Source of the DNA: JBBKXP01 sp038323615
Lineage (GTDB): Bacteria > Pseudomonadota > Alphaproteobacteria > Rhodobacterales > Rhodobacteraceae
NCBI GenBank assembly: GCA_038323615.1
Contig: JBBQHC010000037.1
Coordinates: forward strand, 1-21,971
DNA: 21,971 nucleotides
Direction: 5' to 3'
The position numbers and the translations under genes are program-made. This document shows, piece after piece, positions 13,107 to 20,712 of the stretch (positions within the stretch are counted from its first letter, which is position 1; the number at the start of each line of letters is the position of its first letter). The notes below the pieces were generated by a model that was not told the origin of the DNA, did not search any database, and worked only from the letters and a program-made list of their open reading frames with translations.

Positions 13107-14794
13107 GCTGCCAGATCGTCCGGCGAGATCGCCAGCAGGTCGGCGGCACCCTCGCGGGTATGGGCCAAAAGGCCGGCGTGTTCGGGCAGCAGCCGTTTGA
13201 TGTAAAATCGGGCAAGGCGTTCGCGCACAGGATCGCCGGTCATTGCGGCGGTCAGATGGGCATGGCCGCCAAGGCTACGGGCAAAGGCCCGCAGATAGGG
13301 GACAGCCCCGGCAAAGCGGTCGTTCATGTCATTGCGGGCGACCAGCCAATCGGTGGTTTCGCGCAAGGACTCGGCGGCGTTCCACACCGCCTCGGCCAGA
13401 TCGGGGTGGGCTGTTTTTGCGGCCTCGGCGCCGGCCTCGATTTCGTCCAGCAGACGATTCGCCGCCTCGCCGCCGTCCATCATCTTGCGGCCGACAAGGT
13501 CCATCGCCTGAATCCCGTTGGTGCCTTCGTAAATGGCCGTCACGCGAACGTCGCGGGCGTACTGGGAGGCGCCGGTTTCCTCGATAAAGCCCATGCCACC
13601 GTGGATCTGCACACCCAAATTGGCAACGGCGATGCCGGTGTCGGTGCCGAATGCCTTGGCAATCGGGGTCAGGAACGCGGCGCGGCTGCGCCATTGATCC
13701 TCGTCCGTGGCGGTCGCCATGTCGATGCCGGCTGCACACATCAGGGCGATCGACCGGGCGGCAAAAATCTCGGCCTTCATTTCGGCCAGCATCCGGCGCA
13801 CATCGGGGTAATCGACGATGACGCTGCGGCCTTGCTTGCGGTCGTTCGCATAGGCCAGCGCGTGTTGATAGGCTCCCTCGGCGGCCCCGATCCCCTGCAC
13901 GCCTACGCCCAGCCGCGCGTTGTTCATCATTGTGAACATTGCTGCCATGCCACCATGTTCGGCACCGATCAGCCAGCCCTGCGCGCCCTCATAGGCCATA
14001 ACGGCGGTGGGCGATCCGTGCAGGCCGGTCTTGTGTTCCAGCGACACGACGCGCAGGGCGTTGGGTTCGCCGGCTTTGCCATTCGTGTCGGGAATCAGTT
14101 TGGGGACCATGAACAGGCTGATCCCCTTGGTCCCCGGTACCCCGTCAGGCAGCCTGGCAAGGACAAGATGGCAGACGTTCTCGGTGAAATCGTTGTCGGC
14201 CCAGCTGATGTAGATCTTTTGCCCGGTGATCGCATAAGTGCCGTCGCCGTTCGGTTCAGCCTTGGTCCGCAGCGCCCCGACATCGGATCCGGCCTGCGGT
14301 TCGGTCAGGTTCATCGTGCCGCACCAGTTGCCGCTGATCAGGTTGGGCAGATACAGGTCTTTGATCGCGTCGGTCGCGTGATGTTCCAGCGCTTCGATCT
14401 GGCCTTGGGTCATCAGCGGGTTCAGTTGCAGTGACAGGCAGGCCGCCGACATCATGTCGTTGACAGTGGTGGTCAGCGCCATCGGCAGGCCCATGCCGCC
14501 GACATCGGGACTGGCCGACATCCCGATCCAGCCGCCATCAGCAATCGCGCGATAACCATCCGAAAAACCGGGCGAGGTGCGCACAATGCCGTTTTCCAGT
14601 TTCGCGGGGTGCAGATCGCCGGGGCGTTGCAGCGGGGCAAGGGCGGTTTCGCACATCTTGCCGGCTTCGGTCAGGATCGCATCGACCATGTCCGGTGTCG
14701 CCTCGGCAAATCGGGGGGTTGCGGCAATCTGGGCGAAACCGGCGATGTGATCGAGCAGAAAGCGAAATTCGGCAGTCGGGGCGCGGTAGGGCAT
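13103..14794 (-). CDS. Acyl-CoA dehydrogenase, DmdC-like
   Basis: This FAD-dependent dehydrogenase (563 residues) oxidises an acyl-CoA at the alpha-beta bond and passes electrons to ETF. Family motifs are MNLTEPQAGSD (161-171), QIHGGMGF (396-403) and IYEGTNGIQ (421-429), where E423 fits the catalytic base. The extra C-terminal domain (about 440-563) and N-terminal extension match the large acyl-CoA dehydrogenase group that includes DmdC, the methylmercaptopropionyl-CoA dehydrogenase of DMSP breakdown in roseobacters. DmdC itself is usually somewhat longer, and several paralogues occur per genome, so the substrate stays open. The ATG at 14794 starts with the usual M-x-Y-x-A-P pattern. Its stop overlaps the MBL-fold gene (ATGA). 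The divergent Sua5-type gene starts 111 bases away. Confidence 0.92.
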   Translation of the reverse strand: MPYRAPTAEFRFLLDHIAGFAQIAATPRFAEATPDMVDAILTEAGKMCETALAPLQRPGDLHPAKLENGIVRTSPGFSDGYRAIADGGWIGMSASPDVGGMGLPMALTTTVNDMMSAACLSLQLNPLMTQGQIEALEHHATDAIKDLYLPNLISGNWCGTMNLTEPQAGSDVGALRTKAEPNGDGTYAITGQKIYISWADNDFTENVCHLVLARLPDGVPGTKGISLFMVPKLIPDTNGKAGEPNALRVVSLEHKTGLHGSPTAVMAYEGAQGWLIGAEHGGMAAMFTMMNNARLGVGVQGIGAAEGAYQHALAYANDRKQGRSVIVDYPDVRRMLAEMKAEIFAARSIALMCAAGIDMATATDEDQWRSRAAFLTPIAKAFGTDTGIAVANLGVQIHGGMGFIEETGASQYARDVRVTAIYEGTNGIQAMDLVGRKMMDGGEAANRLLDEIEAGAEAAKTAHPDLAEAVWNAAESLRETTDWLVARNDMNDRFAGAVPYLRAFARSLGGHAHLTAAMTGDPVRERLARFYIKRLLPEHAGLLAHTREGAADLLAISPDDLAA

Positions 14795-14905
14795 CGGGCG
14801 ATTTCCTCGGGGTGGCTTGGCAGGGGATCAGCCTGCGTTTATGTGGGCTGTGACCAAGGGGGACGGTATAACAGCTCCCGGCCCCAGCAAGGGAAACGCC
14901 ACGTC
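14795..14905. promoter_or_regulatory. Divergent promoter region, acyl-CoA dehydrogenase / threonylcarbamoyl-AMP synthase
   Basis: This 111-base gap lies between two divergent start codons and must hold promoters in both directions. TATAAC (14867-14872) is a fair -10 element for the rightward gene, but no good -35 stands 16-18 bases in front of it. Nothing more specific is visible. Confidence 0.3.
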
Positions 14906-15856
14906 ATGACCCGCCTGACGACCCGTACACTCGGCACGGATGCCGCCGGATTGGGCGCGGCGGCAGCCGTTCTGGCGCACGGTGGGCTGGTCGCATTTCC
15001 GACCGAGACGGTCTATGGGCTGGGCGCGGACGCGCGCAACGACCGGGCCGTGGCGGAGGTTTTCGCCGCAAAAGGTCGGCCCGATTTCAACCCGCTGATC
15101 GTGCATGTGCGCGATCTGAGCGCGGCGCAGGCGCTTTGCGACTTTAGTGATGATGCCTTGCGGTTGGCCGCAGCGTTCTGGCCGGGTGCGCTGACGCTGG
15201 TGCTGCCCCTGCGTTCTGGCGCGGGCGTGTCGCCACTAGTCAGCGCCGGATTGGAGACGTTGGCGGTGCGGGTGCCGGATCATCCGGTGGCACAGGGGTT
15301 GCTGGAGGCGTTTGGCGGGCCGGTTGCGGCACCGTCGGCCAACCCGTCGGGGCGGATCAGCCCGACGACGGCGGCGCATGTGCTAGCAGCGATGGCGGGC
15401 TGGATCGACGCGGTGGTGGACGGCGGCGCCTGCGGGGTCGGCGTCGAATCGACGATTGTCGGTTGTGCCGGTGCGCCGACCCTGTTGCGGGCGGGCGGTA
15501 TCCCGGTCGAGGCGATCGACGCTTGTCTGGGATTCCCGTTGCAGGCCGCCGGGGCGGGGATCACAGCGCCCGGCCAGTTGCAGTCGCACTATGCGCCGCG
15601 CGGGGCAGTGCGGCTGAACGTCACCGACCCGCAGCTGGACGAGGTTTTGCTGGGGTTCGGCCCGGTCGCTGCGGCGCTGAACCTTTCGCCCGCAGCCGAT
15701 CTGACCGAGGCGGCGGCGAACCTGTTCACTGCATTGCACAAGCTGGATGCGATGGGTGCGACCCGGATTGCGGTATCGCCAATTCCCGATCACGGGCTCG
15801 GGCGGGCGATCAACGACCGTCTGCGCCGTGCGGCGGCACCCCGGGAGTTAGGTTGA
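14906..15856 (+). CDS. tsaC: L-threonylcarbamoyladenylate synthase (Sua5/TsaC type)
   Basis: The enzyme makes threonylcarbamoyl-AMP from threonine, bicarbonate and ATP, the first step of t6A formation at position 37 of ANN-decoding tRNAs. The 316-residue protein is the long, two-domain Sua5 form. The YrdC-like domain (about 1-200) shows FPTETVYGLGADA (31-43), the KGR motif (56-58) and PSANPSGRISPT (143-154). The Sua5 domain follows from about residue 205, starting near LQSHYAPRG. The ATG at 14906 has AAGGGA (14889-14894) upstream; an in-frame extension back to 14609 overlaps the divergent dehydrogenase gene and is rejected. It stands alone on the plus strand, with converging genes to its right. 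Confidence 0.93.
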   Translation: MTRLTTRTLGTDAAGLGAAAAVLAHGGLVAFPTETVYGLGADARNDRAVAEVFAAKGRPDFNPLIVHVRDLSAAQALCDFSDDALRLAAAFWPGALTLVLPLRSGAGVSPLVSAGLETLAVRVPDHPVAQGLLEAFGGPVAAPSANPSGRISPTTAAHVLAAMAGWIDAVVDGGACGVGVESTIVGCAGAPTLLRAGGIPVEAIDACLGFPLQAAGAGITAPGQLQSHYAPRGAVRLNVTDPQLDEVLLGFGPVAAALNLSPAADLTEAAANLFTALHKLDAMGATRIAVSPIPDHGLGRAINDRLRRAAAPRELG

Positions 15857-15996
15857 AACCCATCTTGCGGTTTTGTGCGTCCGACCTTGCGCCTGTCGCG
15901 ACCCCAGACGGTCGTTAGAGCCGGCCCGGTAGCTTGGCAATCAACGGCGCACGGGGCACCCGTTTCGGCGGTAAGATAGGTCTTTGACCCATCGCA
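15857..15996. other. Convergent intergenic gap with a weak hairpin
   Basis: Between the stop codons of the Sua5-type gene and the small coiled-coil gene there are 140 bases. The only structure seen is a 5-base-pair hairpin, CGACC/GGTCG (15899-15914), followed by TTAG. It is too weak to call a terminator. No gene-like frame is present. Confidence 0.35.
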
Positions 15997-16326
15997 CTAC
16001 CGCGCCATATTGTTGCGTTCGATCCAGCTGCGCAGCTCTTCGGCCTCTTGCCGTGCATCGCGCAGACCGTCCATCGCGGCGCGCAGTTCGGCTTCGGTCT
16101 GAACCAACTGGTTGCTGATCTCGGCCTCGCGTTGTTGCAGATAGGTGATCGCCTGATCGCGGGTTTCTTCGGCTTCGTGCAGGGATTGGGCCATCCGGTC
16201 CAACTCGCCGATTTCGGCCTTGGTGACGCGGGTAAAGCGGTTGACCAGCCAGCTGGCGAACCAGCCAAGGCAGAAGGCCACGAACAGGATGATCGCCGTG
16301 GCGATGATGAATTCACTGCGGTTCAC
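15997..16326 (-). CDS. Small membrane-anchored coiled-coil protein, unknown function
   Basis: The 109-residue product has one N-terminal membrane helix (about residues 6-28) followed by a long, charged helix with heptad-like spacing (about 35-105; for example AQSLHEAEETRDQAITYLQQ), so it is probably an inner-membrane protein with a coiled-coil arm. I do not recognise a characterised family. The start is a GTG at 16326 with a good AAAGGAAG ribosome-binding site just before it. The gene lies 17 bases after the BON/OmpA-type gene on the same strand, so both are probably made from one transcript and may work together at the envelope. In a shifted frame a similar-length open frame exists but lacks the membrane helix/coil pattern. 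Confidence 0.85.
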   Translation of the reverse strand: MNRSEFIIATAIILFVAFCLGWFASWLVNRFTRVTKAEIGELDRMAQSLHEAEETRDQAITYLQQREAEISNQLVQTEAELRAAMDGLRDARQEAEELRSWIERNNMAR

Positions 16327-16343
16327 GTTTGCTTCCTTTGTGC

Positions 16344-18314
16344 CTATTGATCGCCCGACCCGCCGTCACCGTCAACGATCTGGTTGGGATCGTCGGGCAC
16401 GATGTCTGGGACCACCTCTGGGGTGGCGTTGGAGTCTGGCGCGGCGCCCTGTTCGACCGCTTCCAACGTCGTCGTGGCATCGGCGACGGGTTCAGGCAGG
16501 ATCAGATTGAATTCGATCCGGCGGTTCGCCTCGCGTCCGGCTTCGGTATCATTGTCGGCGATCGGATCGGCTTCGCCGTAACCGACGGCGGAAAAATGAT
16601 CGGCCTCGATTCGGCGGCTGCGCAGGCCGTCCAGCACTGCCTCGGCGCGTTGTTGGCTCAGTTGTTGGTTCATCTCTTCGCCGCCCTGGCTGTCGGTATA
16701 ACCGGCAATTTCGAACTTCAGGTCAGGGCAGGCCTTGAGCACGTCGGCAATGTCGTCAACCAGTTGTCGGCTGCCGGCGCTGATCGTCGCAGAACTCGGG
16801 TCGAACAGGATCTTGCGTTCGCTGGTCAGTGTGCCGATCGTCGCCACGCAATCCTCGGGGGTTGGCAGGGCGGCGATCGGGTCCAGTTCGGCAACGTAGG
16901 TCACGTTGACCCGAAATTCCGCGGACTGGCCCAGTTTGTCGATCAGCATCCGGGTGATTTCGGCGCTCGCCTCGGCGTTGCCGGTGTTGCCGCGCACGTC
17001 GATCATATCGGGGTCCACCTTGACCGATCCGTTCGACAGTTGCGACAGCGCTTGGAGTCCCGCCAGCACCCGCACCGACCAGCCGGTCGGCAGCCCGTCG
17101 ACAACCCGGGTGCCCATCACCACGTTGCGTTGCCCGAACCGTGCCTGCGCATAGCTTTCAGCGGTTGCGTTCATCAGGTCGTCGGGCACCCGACCGCGCA
17201 GTTGTACCTGTCCTTCGGGGCTGAGCGTGGCCGAGAAGGTCGGCGGCCCCTCGGCCCCGGCGTCGGGTTTCACGGGTAGCGTTGCGTCAAGCGCGTAAAC
17301 ATCAGGCAGCGCATTTTCCAACCCGCCCGCCACCTGATCGAACAGGTCCTGATCGGTGCCTTCGGGGGCCACCAACGCGATGTCGGCATCCGACAGCGTG
17401 ACCGACCCGCCGCCCAAATCCTTTACTGCCGTGATCGCCATTGCCGCCGCGTCGCCCCAAGTGACCGACGGCACACCCAGTGCCAGCGTGCAGTTGGCTT
17501 TGCCGGTCAGGCCGGCTGCGACTGCGGCGGCGACGATCTTGCGCTGCGCCTCTTCTGTGTCGGCGGCGCAGGCGGCCAGACTGGCTTCGCCCTCGGTCAG
17601 GGTAAACCGGATCGTGAACGGTGAGATGACCGGGCGCGGCGCACTGACCGTCAGCGCCAGTCGCATCCCCTTCGGTGCGTCGCGCGACAGCGCACTTTCC
17701 AGTTGCGCCTGTTGCGCCGTGCTGTCCGAAATCGCGTCGATGGCGACCCGGTTGGCACTGACTGAAATTTTCGACCTGGGCAGTTGCGCCAATGCCCGCA
17801 GCGCATAGTTCAGCGCTGGTCGCCAACCTTCGGGCACCGGGTAATCGGCGGCTTCCAGAAGGTCGGTCACCGGCAGGCCATCGGCGATCGAGGCGATCCG
17901 GGCGTTCAGGTCATCGCGGTCGGTCGCCGCCGGGATCAGCCCGATCAGCGACACGCCGCTGTCGTTGCGCAGAATTTCGATCGCAAAGTCGGGCGGTGCG
18001 ATCCCGCCCGTATCCAGCACCGCCATATTGTCGATCACCCGGCTGGCGTCGACCATCCCGCCGGAGACCGAAATGGCCCTGAACCGTGCCGCCTCGGAGG
18101 GGGCCTCGCCCTCGAGAATCACTTGCAGCCCGTCGGCGATCACGCTGGTCCAGTCGTAGCCGTTGTCGATCAGCGCCTCTTGCACCGTGATCTGCGAACG
18201 GTCTTCGACCACCGTCACCGCCGCACGGGCCCCGATAACCGCCAGCAGGCCGGCCACCACAAAGGCAGCGACGCGCACAAAGACCGACGACAAACGCATG
18301 GGATTCCGTTTCAT
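16344..18314 (-). CDS. BON-repeat and OmpA-domain envelope protein
   Basis: The 656-residue protein begins with a signal peptide or anchor (about residues 1-31). The middle (about 35-480) contains several BON-like repeats, seen as recurring beta-alpha units such as LQVILEGEAPSEAARFRAI and GQVQLRGRVPDDLMNATAES. The C-terminal OmpA peptidoglycan-binding domain (about 500-606) shows ILFDPSSATIS, IAGYTDSQGG with D541, the LSQQRAEAVLDGL helix with R556, and GREANRRIEF. It should be periplasmic and bind meso-diaminopimelate in the cell wall. An acidic, Pro-rich tail of about 50 residues follows. The ATG at 18314 has AAGGA at good distance. Upstream ubiA ends 45 bases before; a small coiled-coil gene follows after 17. 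Confidence 0.92.
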   Translation of the reverse strand: MKRNPMRLSSVFVRVAAFVVAGLLAVIGARAAVTVVEDRSQITVQEALIDNGYDWTSVIADGLQVILEGEAPSEAARFRAISVSGGMVDASRVIDNMAVLDTGGIAPPDFAIEILRNDSGVSLIGLIPAATDRDDLNARIASIADGLPVTDLLEAADYPVPEGWRPALNYALRALAQLPRSKISVSANRVAIDAISDSTAQQAQLESALSRDAPKGMRLALTVSAPRPVISPFTIRFTLTEGEASLAACAADTEEAQRKIVAAAVAAGLTGKANCTLALGVPSVTWGDAAAMAITAVKDLGGGSVTLSDADIALVAPEGTDQDLFDQVAGGLENALPDVYALDATLPVKPDAGAEGPPTFSATLSPEGQVQLRGRVPDDLMNATAESYAQARFGQRNVVMGTRVVDGLPTGWSVRVLAGLQALSQLSNGSVKVDPDMIDVRGNTGNAEASAEITRMLIDKLGQSAEFRVNVTYVAELDPIAALPTPEDCVATIGTLTSERKILFDPSSATISAGSRQLVDDIADVLKACPDLKFEIAGYTDSQGGEEMNQQLSQQRAEAVLDGLRSRRIEADHFSAVGYGEADPIADNDTEAGREANRRIEFNLILPEPVADATTTLEAVEQGAAPDSNATPEVVPDIVPDDPNQIVDGDGGSGDQ

Positions 18315-18359
18315 GTTTCCTTAGGCGGTCTGTCTAGGCGCAGAAGCGGCGAGGTTCAA

Positions 18360-19319
18360 TCACAGGAACCCGGCGGTGGCGAAAAACAGCAGGGCGATCA
18401 GTCCGGCATTCCGGTTGCTGCAGAAAAGCATCAACAGCCGCGCGTTGTCGTCGGGCCGGAAACGCCCCAACTGCCAGGCCAGATGCCAGCCCATCGCCCA
18501 GGCCCCGCCAAGGGCGACGACCAGCGACAGCACATTGCGGTCTTTGGCGGCAAGGATCGCTGCCAGGCCCAGCAGGCAGACCGTGCCGACAAGAAACCAG
18601 CGCAGCCAGACCGGCGAGGCATCGCCGAACAGCCGGGCGGTGGATTTGACCCCGATCAGGGCGTCGTCTTCGGTATCCTGATGCGCATAGATTGTGTCGT
18701 AGAACAGCGTCCACGCAATGCCTGCACCATACAGCACCACGGCGGGCCAGCCCAGACTGCCGGTATGTGCCGTCCACGCCAGCAAGGCCCCCCAGTTGAA
18801 CGCCAGTCCGAGGAACATCTGCGGCCACCACGTGAACCGTTTGGCATAGGGATAGATCGCCACCGGGATCAGGGCAAGAAACCCCAGCCCGATGGCCGCC
18901 CAGTTAAAGGTTAGCAGAATCAGCAGCGACAACAGGGTTTGCAGCAGCATCCAGGCCAGCGCCGCCCTGACCCCGACCTGCCCCGACGGAATTGGCCGTG
19001 ACCGGGTCCGCGCCACCTGTCCGTCGATGTCGCGGTCGGTGATGTCGTTCCACGTACAACCCGCGCCGCGCATCAGGAACGCGCCGATAGCGCAGCCGGC
19101 CCCGATCCAGACATCGCCTGCGCCGAACCGTCCGGTCGAAAGGCTGGCCAGCGCCAGCCCCCACCAGCAGGGGATCGCCAGCAGCCAGGTGCCGATCGGC
19201 CGGTCGGCGCGTGACAGCCGCAAAAATGGGCGGGCGGCGGCGGGCGCATATCGGTCCACCCAGTTGTCGGGCGGCGCATCAGCGACCGTCTGGTCTGGTG
19301 TCTGCAAATCCTGGGTCAT
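18360..19319 (-). CDS. ubiA: 4-hydroxybenzoate polyprenyltransferase UbiA
   Basis: UbiA is the integral membrane prenyltransferase that attaches the polyprenyl tail to 4-hydroxybenzoate in ubiquinone synthesis. The 319-residue product has about eight hydrophobic helices. Both Asp-rich motifs that bind Mg2+ and prenyl diphosphate are present: NDITDRDIDG (about residues 91-100), followed by the family's RSRPIPSG, and YDTIYAHQDTEDD (about 209-221), followed by GVKSTARLFG. A ~30-residue polar N-terminus precedes the first helix, as is usual in this class. The ATG at 19319 has only a weak GAGCGG in front. The start codon lies just 11 bases from that of the divergent rsmE. A two-gene envelope unit follows downstream. 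Confidence 0.95.
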   Translation of the reverse strand: MTQDLQTPDQTVADAPPDNWVDRYAPAAARPFLRLSRADRPIGTWLLAIPCWWGLALASLSTGRFGAGDVWIGAGCAIGAFLMRGAGCTWNDITDRDIDGQVARTRSRPIPSGQVGVRAALAWMLLQTLLSLLILLTFNWAAIGLGFLALIPVAIYPYAKRFTWWPQMFLGLAFNWGALLAWTAHTGSLGWPAVVLYGAGIAWTLFYDTIYAHQDTEDDALIGVKSTARLFGDASPVWLRWFLVGTVCLLGLAAILAAKDRNVLSLVVALGGAWAMGWHLAWQLGRFRPDDNARLLMLFCSNRNAGLIALLFFATAGFL

Positions 19320-19330
19320 ATGGTCCGCTC

Positions 19331-20050
19331 ATGGCCTCCAAAGTCCGCCTGTATGTAGATCACCCGCTGGGACAAGGGAAACCGGTTCCGCTGACACCCG
19401 CGCAGGCGCATTACCTGTTCGGGGTGATGCGGCTGGGCACAGGGGCGGTCGTGTCGCTGTTCAACGGGCGCGACGGGGAATGGGACGGGGCGGTGGCCGA
19501 GGCGGGCAAAAAGGCCGGTGCTCTGGTCTGTCAGGGTCAGACGCGGCCGCTGCAAATGCCCCCGGACCTCTGGCTGCTGTTCGCGCCGTTGAAAAAATCC
19601 CGCACCGATTTCGTCGTCGAAAAGGCGGTCGAGATGGGGGTGGCGCGGATCATGCCGTTGCAGACCGATTACACCAACGCCGACCGGGTGCGGCGCGACA
19701 AGATGCAGGCCCATGCCATCGAGGCGGCAGAGCAATGCGGCGCTACCTATCTGCCGCCGGTGGATGATCTGGCGCGACTGGGCAAGGTGCTGGACGCGTG
19801 GCCCGCAGGACGACAGGTGATGTTCTGCGACGAGGGTCTGATCGGACAGGCGGCGGGCCTCGCCGGGGCGGCGCGTGGACCTTGGGCGATTCTGATCGGG
19901 CCCGAGGGTGGCTTTTCACCCTCTGAACGCGACCGAATCAAGGGGTTGCCGGATGCCCATGCTGTCGCTTTGGGGCCGCGCATTTTGCGGGCGGATACTG
20001 CAGCGGTTGCGGCGCTGACCCTGTGGCAGCACACCTTGGGAGATTGGTGA
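19331..20050 (+). CDS. rsmE: 16S rRNA (uracil-1498-N3)-methyltransferase RsmE
   Basis: RsmE methylates N3 of U1498 in 16S rRNA using S-adenosylmethionine. The 239-residue protein has the N-terminal PUA-like RNA-binding part (about 1-70, with QAHYLFGVMRL) and the C-terminal SPOUT knot. The knot is marked by EKAVEMGV (97-104), AAEQCG (132-137), IGPEGGFS (189-196) and the hallmark LGPRILRADTA (214-224). The ATG at 19331 gives the typical N-terminus; no good ribosome-binding site lies before it, and only 11 bases separate it from the divergent ubiA start, so its promoter must lie inside ubiA. A further in-frame extension to 19211 is rejected. A small membrane protein gene and gshA follow on the same strand. 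Confidence 0.95.
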   Translation: MASKVRLYVDHPLGQGKPVPLTPAQAHYLFGVMRLGTGAVVSLFNGRDGEWDGAVAEAGKKAGALVCQGQTRPLQMPPDLWLLFAPLKKSRTDFVVEKAVEMGVARIMPLQTDYTNADRVRRDKMQAHAIEAAEQCGATYLPPVDDLARLGKVLDAWPAGRQVMFCDEGLIGQAAGLAGAARGPWAILIGPEGGFSPSERDRIKGLPDAHAVALGPRILRADTAAVAALTLWQHTLGDW

Positions 20051-20095
20051 TGTCGCCAGCAATGACCTACTTCGTCCTGCCCGGCGAGCCTCAAC

Positions 20096-20614
20096 ATGCT
20101 TGATTTCCTGCGCCCCGAGGCCCGCGCGACGCTGTGGCGCTGGCGCGAGATCGTCGCGGCGCTGCCCTTGTCGGCGCTGGGTCTTTGGTGGGGTCTTGGC
20201 CAGTTCGGGCTGTTGGCGTGGTTGGGCTGGGGCATGGTCGGGCTTTCGGTCCTGATGGCGCTGACCGGGGTGCAGCGGGGCCGGTTTCGCCAAAATGGCG
20301 CGGGGCCGGGGTATGTCCAGTTGGACGAACGCAGGCTGGCCTATTTCGGGCCGCTGACCGGCGGCGTCATGGATCTGGACGATCTGTGCCGCGTCGCGCT
20401 GGAACCACAGGCACGGCCCGCGCCGCACTGGATATTGTCGGGAATCGGCGGCCAGGAACTGGCGATTCCGGTCAACGCGGCGGGGGCCGAGGCGCTGTTC
20501 GACGTGTTCGCCGCCCTGCCCGGAATCAGGACCGGGCAGATGTTTGCGGCACTGCAAACCACACCTGCCGCGCGTGTCACGATCTGGGAACAGGCGGCGC
20601 CGCGTTTGAACTGA
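20096..20614 (+). CDS. Conserved hypothetical protein with two membrane helices
   Basis: The 172-residue product has a short polar start, two hydrophobic helices (about residues 18-35 and 38-58) and a soluble C-terminal domain (about 65-172) with several short strands (YVQLDERRLAYFGPLTGGVM, WILSGIGGQELAIPV). This resembles a small inner-membrane protein with a cytoplasmic beta-rich domain, similar in layout to PH-like membrane proteins, but I cannot assign a family. It lies 45 bases after rsmE and 98 bases before gshA, in the order I associate with Rhodobacteraceae. The ATG at 20096 has only a weak GCGAG upstream. A long open frame on the opposite strand over its 3' part is a shadow. Confidence 0.8.
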   Translation: MLDFLRPEARATLWRWREIVAALPLSALGLWWGLGQFGLLAWLGWGMVGLSVLMALTGVQRGRFRQNGAGPGYVQLDERRLAYFGPLTGGVMDLDDLCRVALEPQARPAPHWILSGIGGQELAIPVNAAGAEALFDVFAALPGIRTGQMFAALQTTPAARVTIWEQAAPRLN

Positions 20615-20712
20615 CGTGCCGGATCACAAAATTGCACAGGGGTGGCGCATTGACTTGGCGGTTCCCTTGCGACACCTCTACAGCCCTGATCAGCAGAACG
20701 GAGCGCCCCCCA

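Noticed and set aside
14609..14905. In-frame extension of the Sua5-type gene
   Set aside because: It would overlap the divergent acyl-CoA dehydrogenase by nearly 190 bases and has no YrdC-domain similarity; the ATG at 14906 with AAGGGA upstream is sufficient.
17784..18914. 376-codon plus-strand open frame over the ubiA/OmpA-type junction
   Set aside because: It covers two well-supported genes on the other strand, and its translation is polar and repetitive with no domain.
20650..20681. TTGACT with CTCTAC as a gshA promoter
   Set aside because: The spacer would be 20 bases and the -10 is poor, so it was not listed as a feature, though TTGACT may still be a -35 element.
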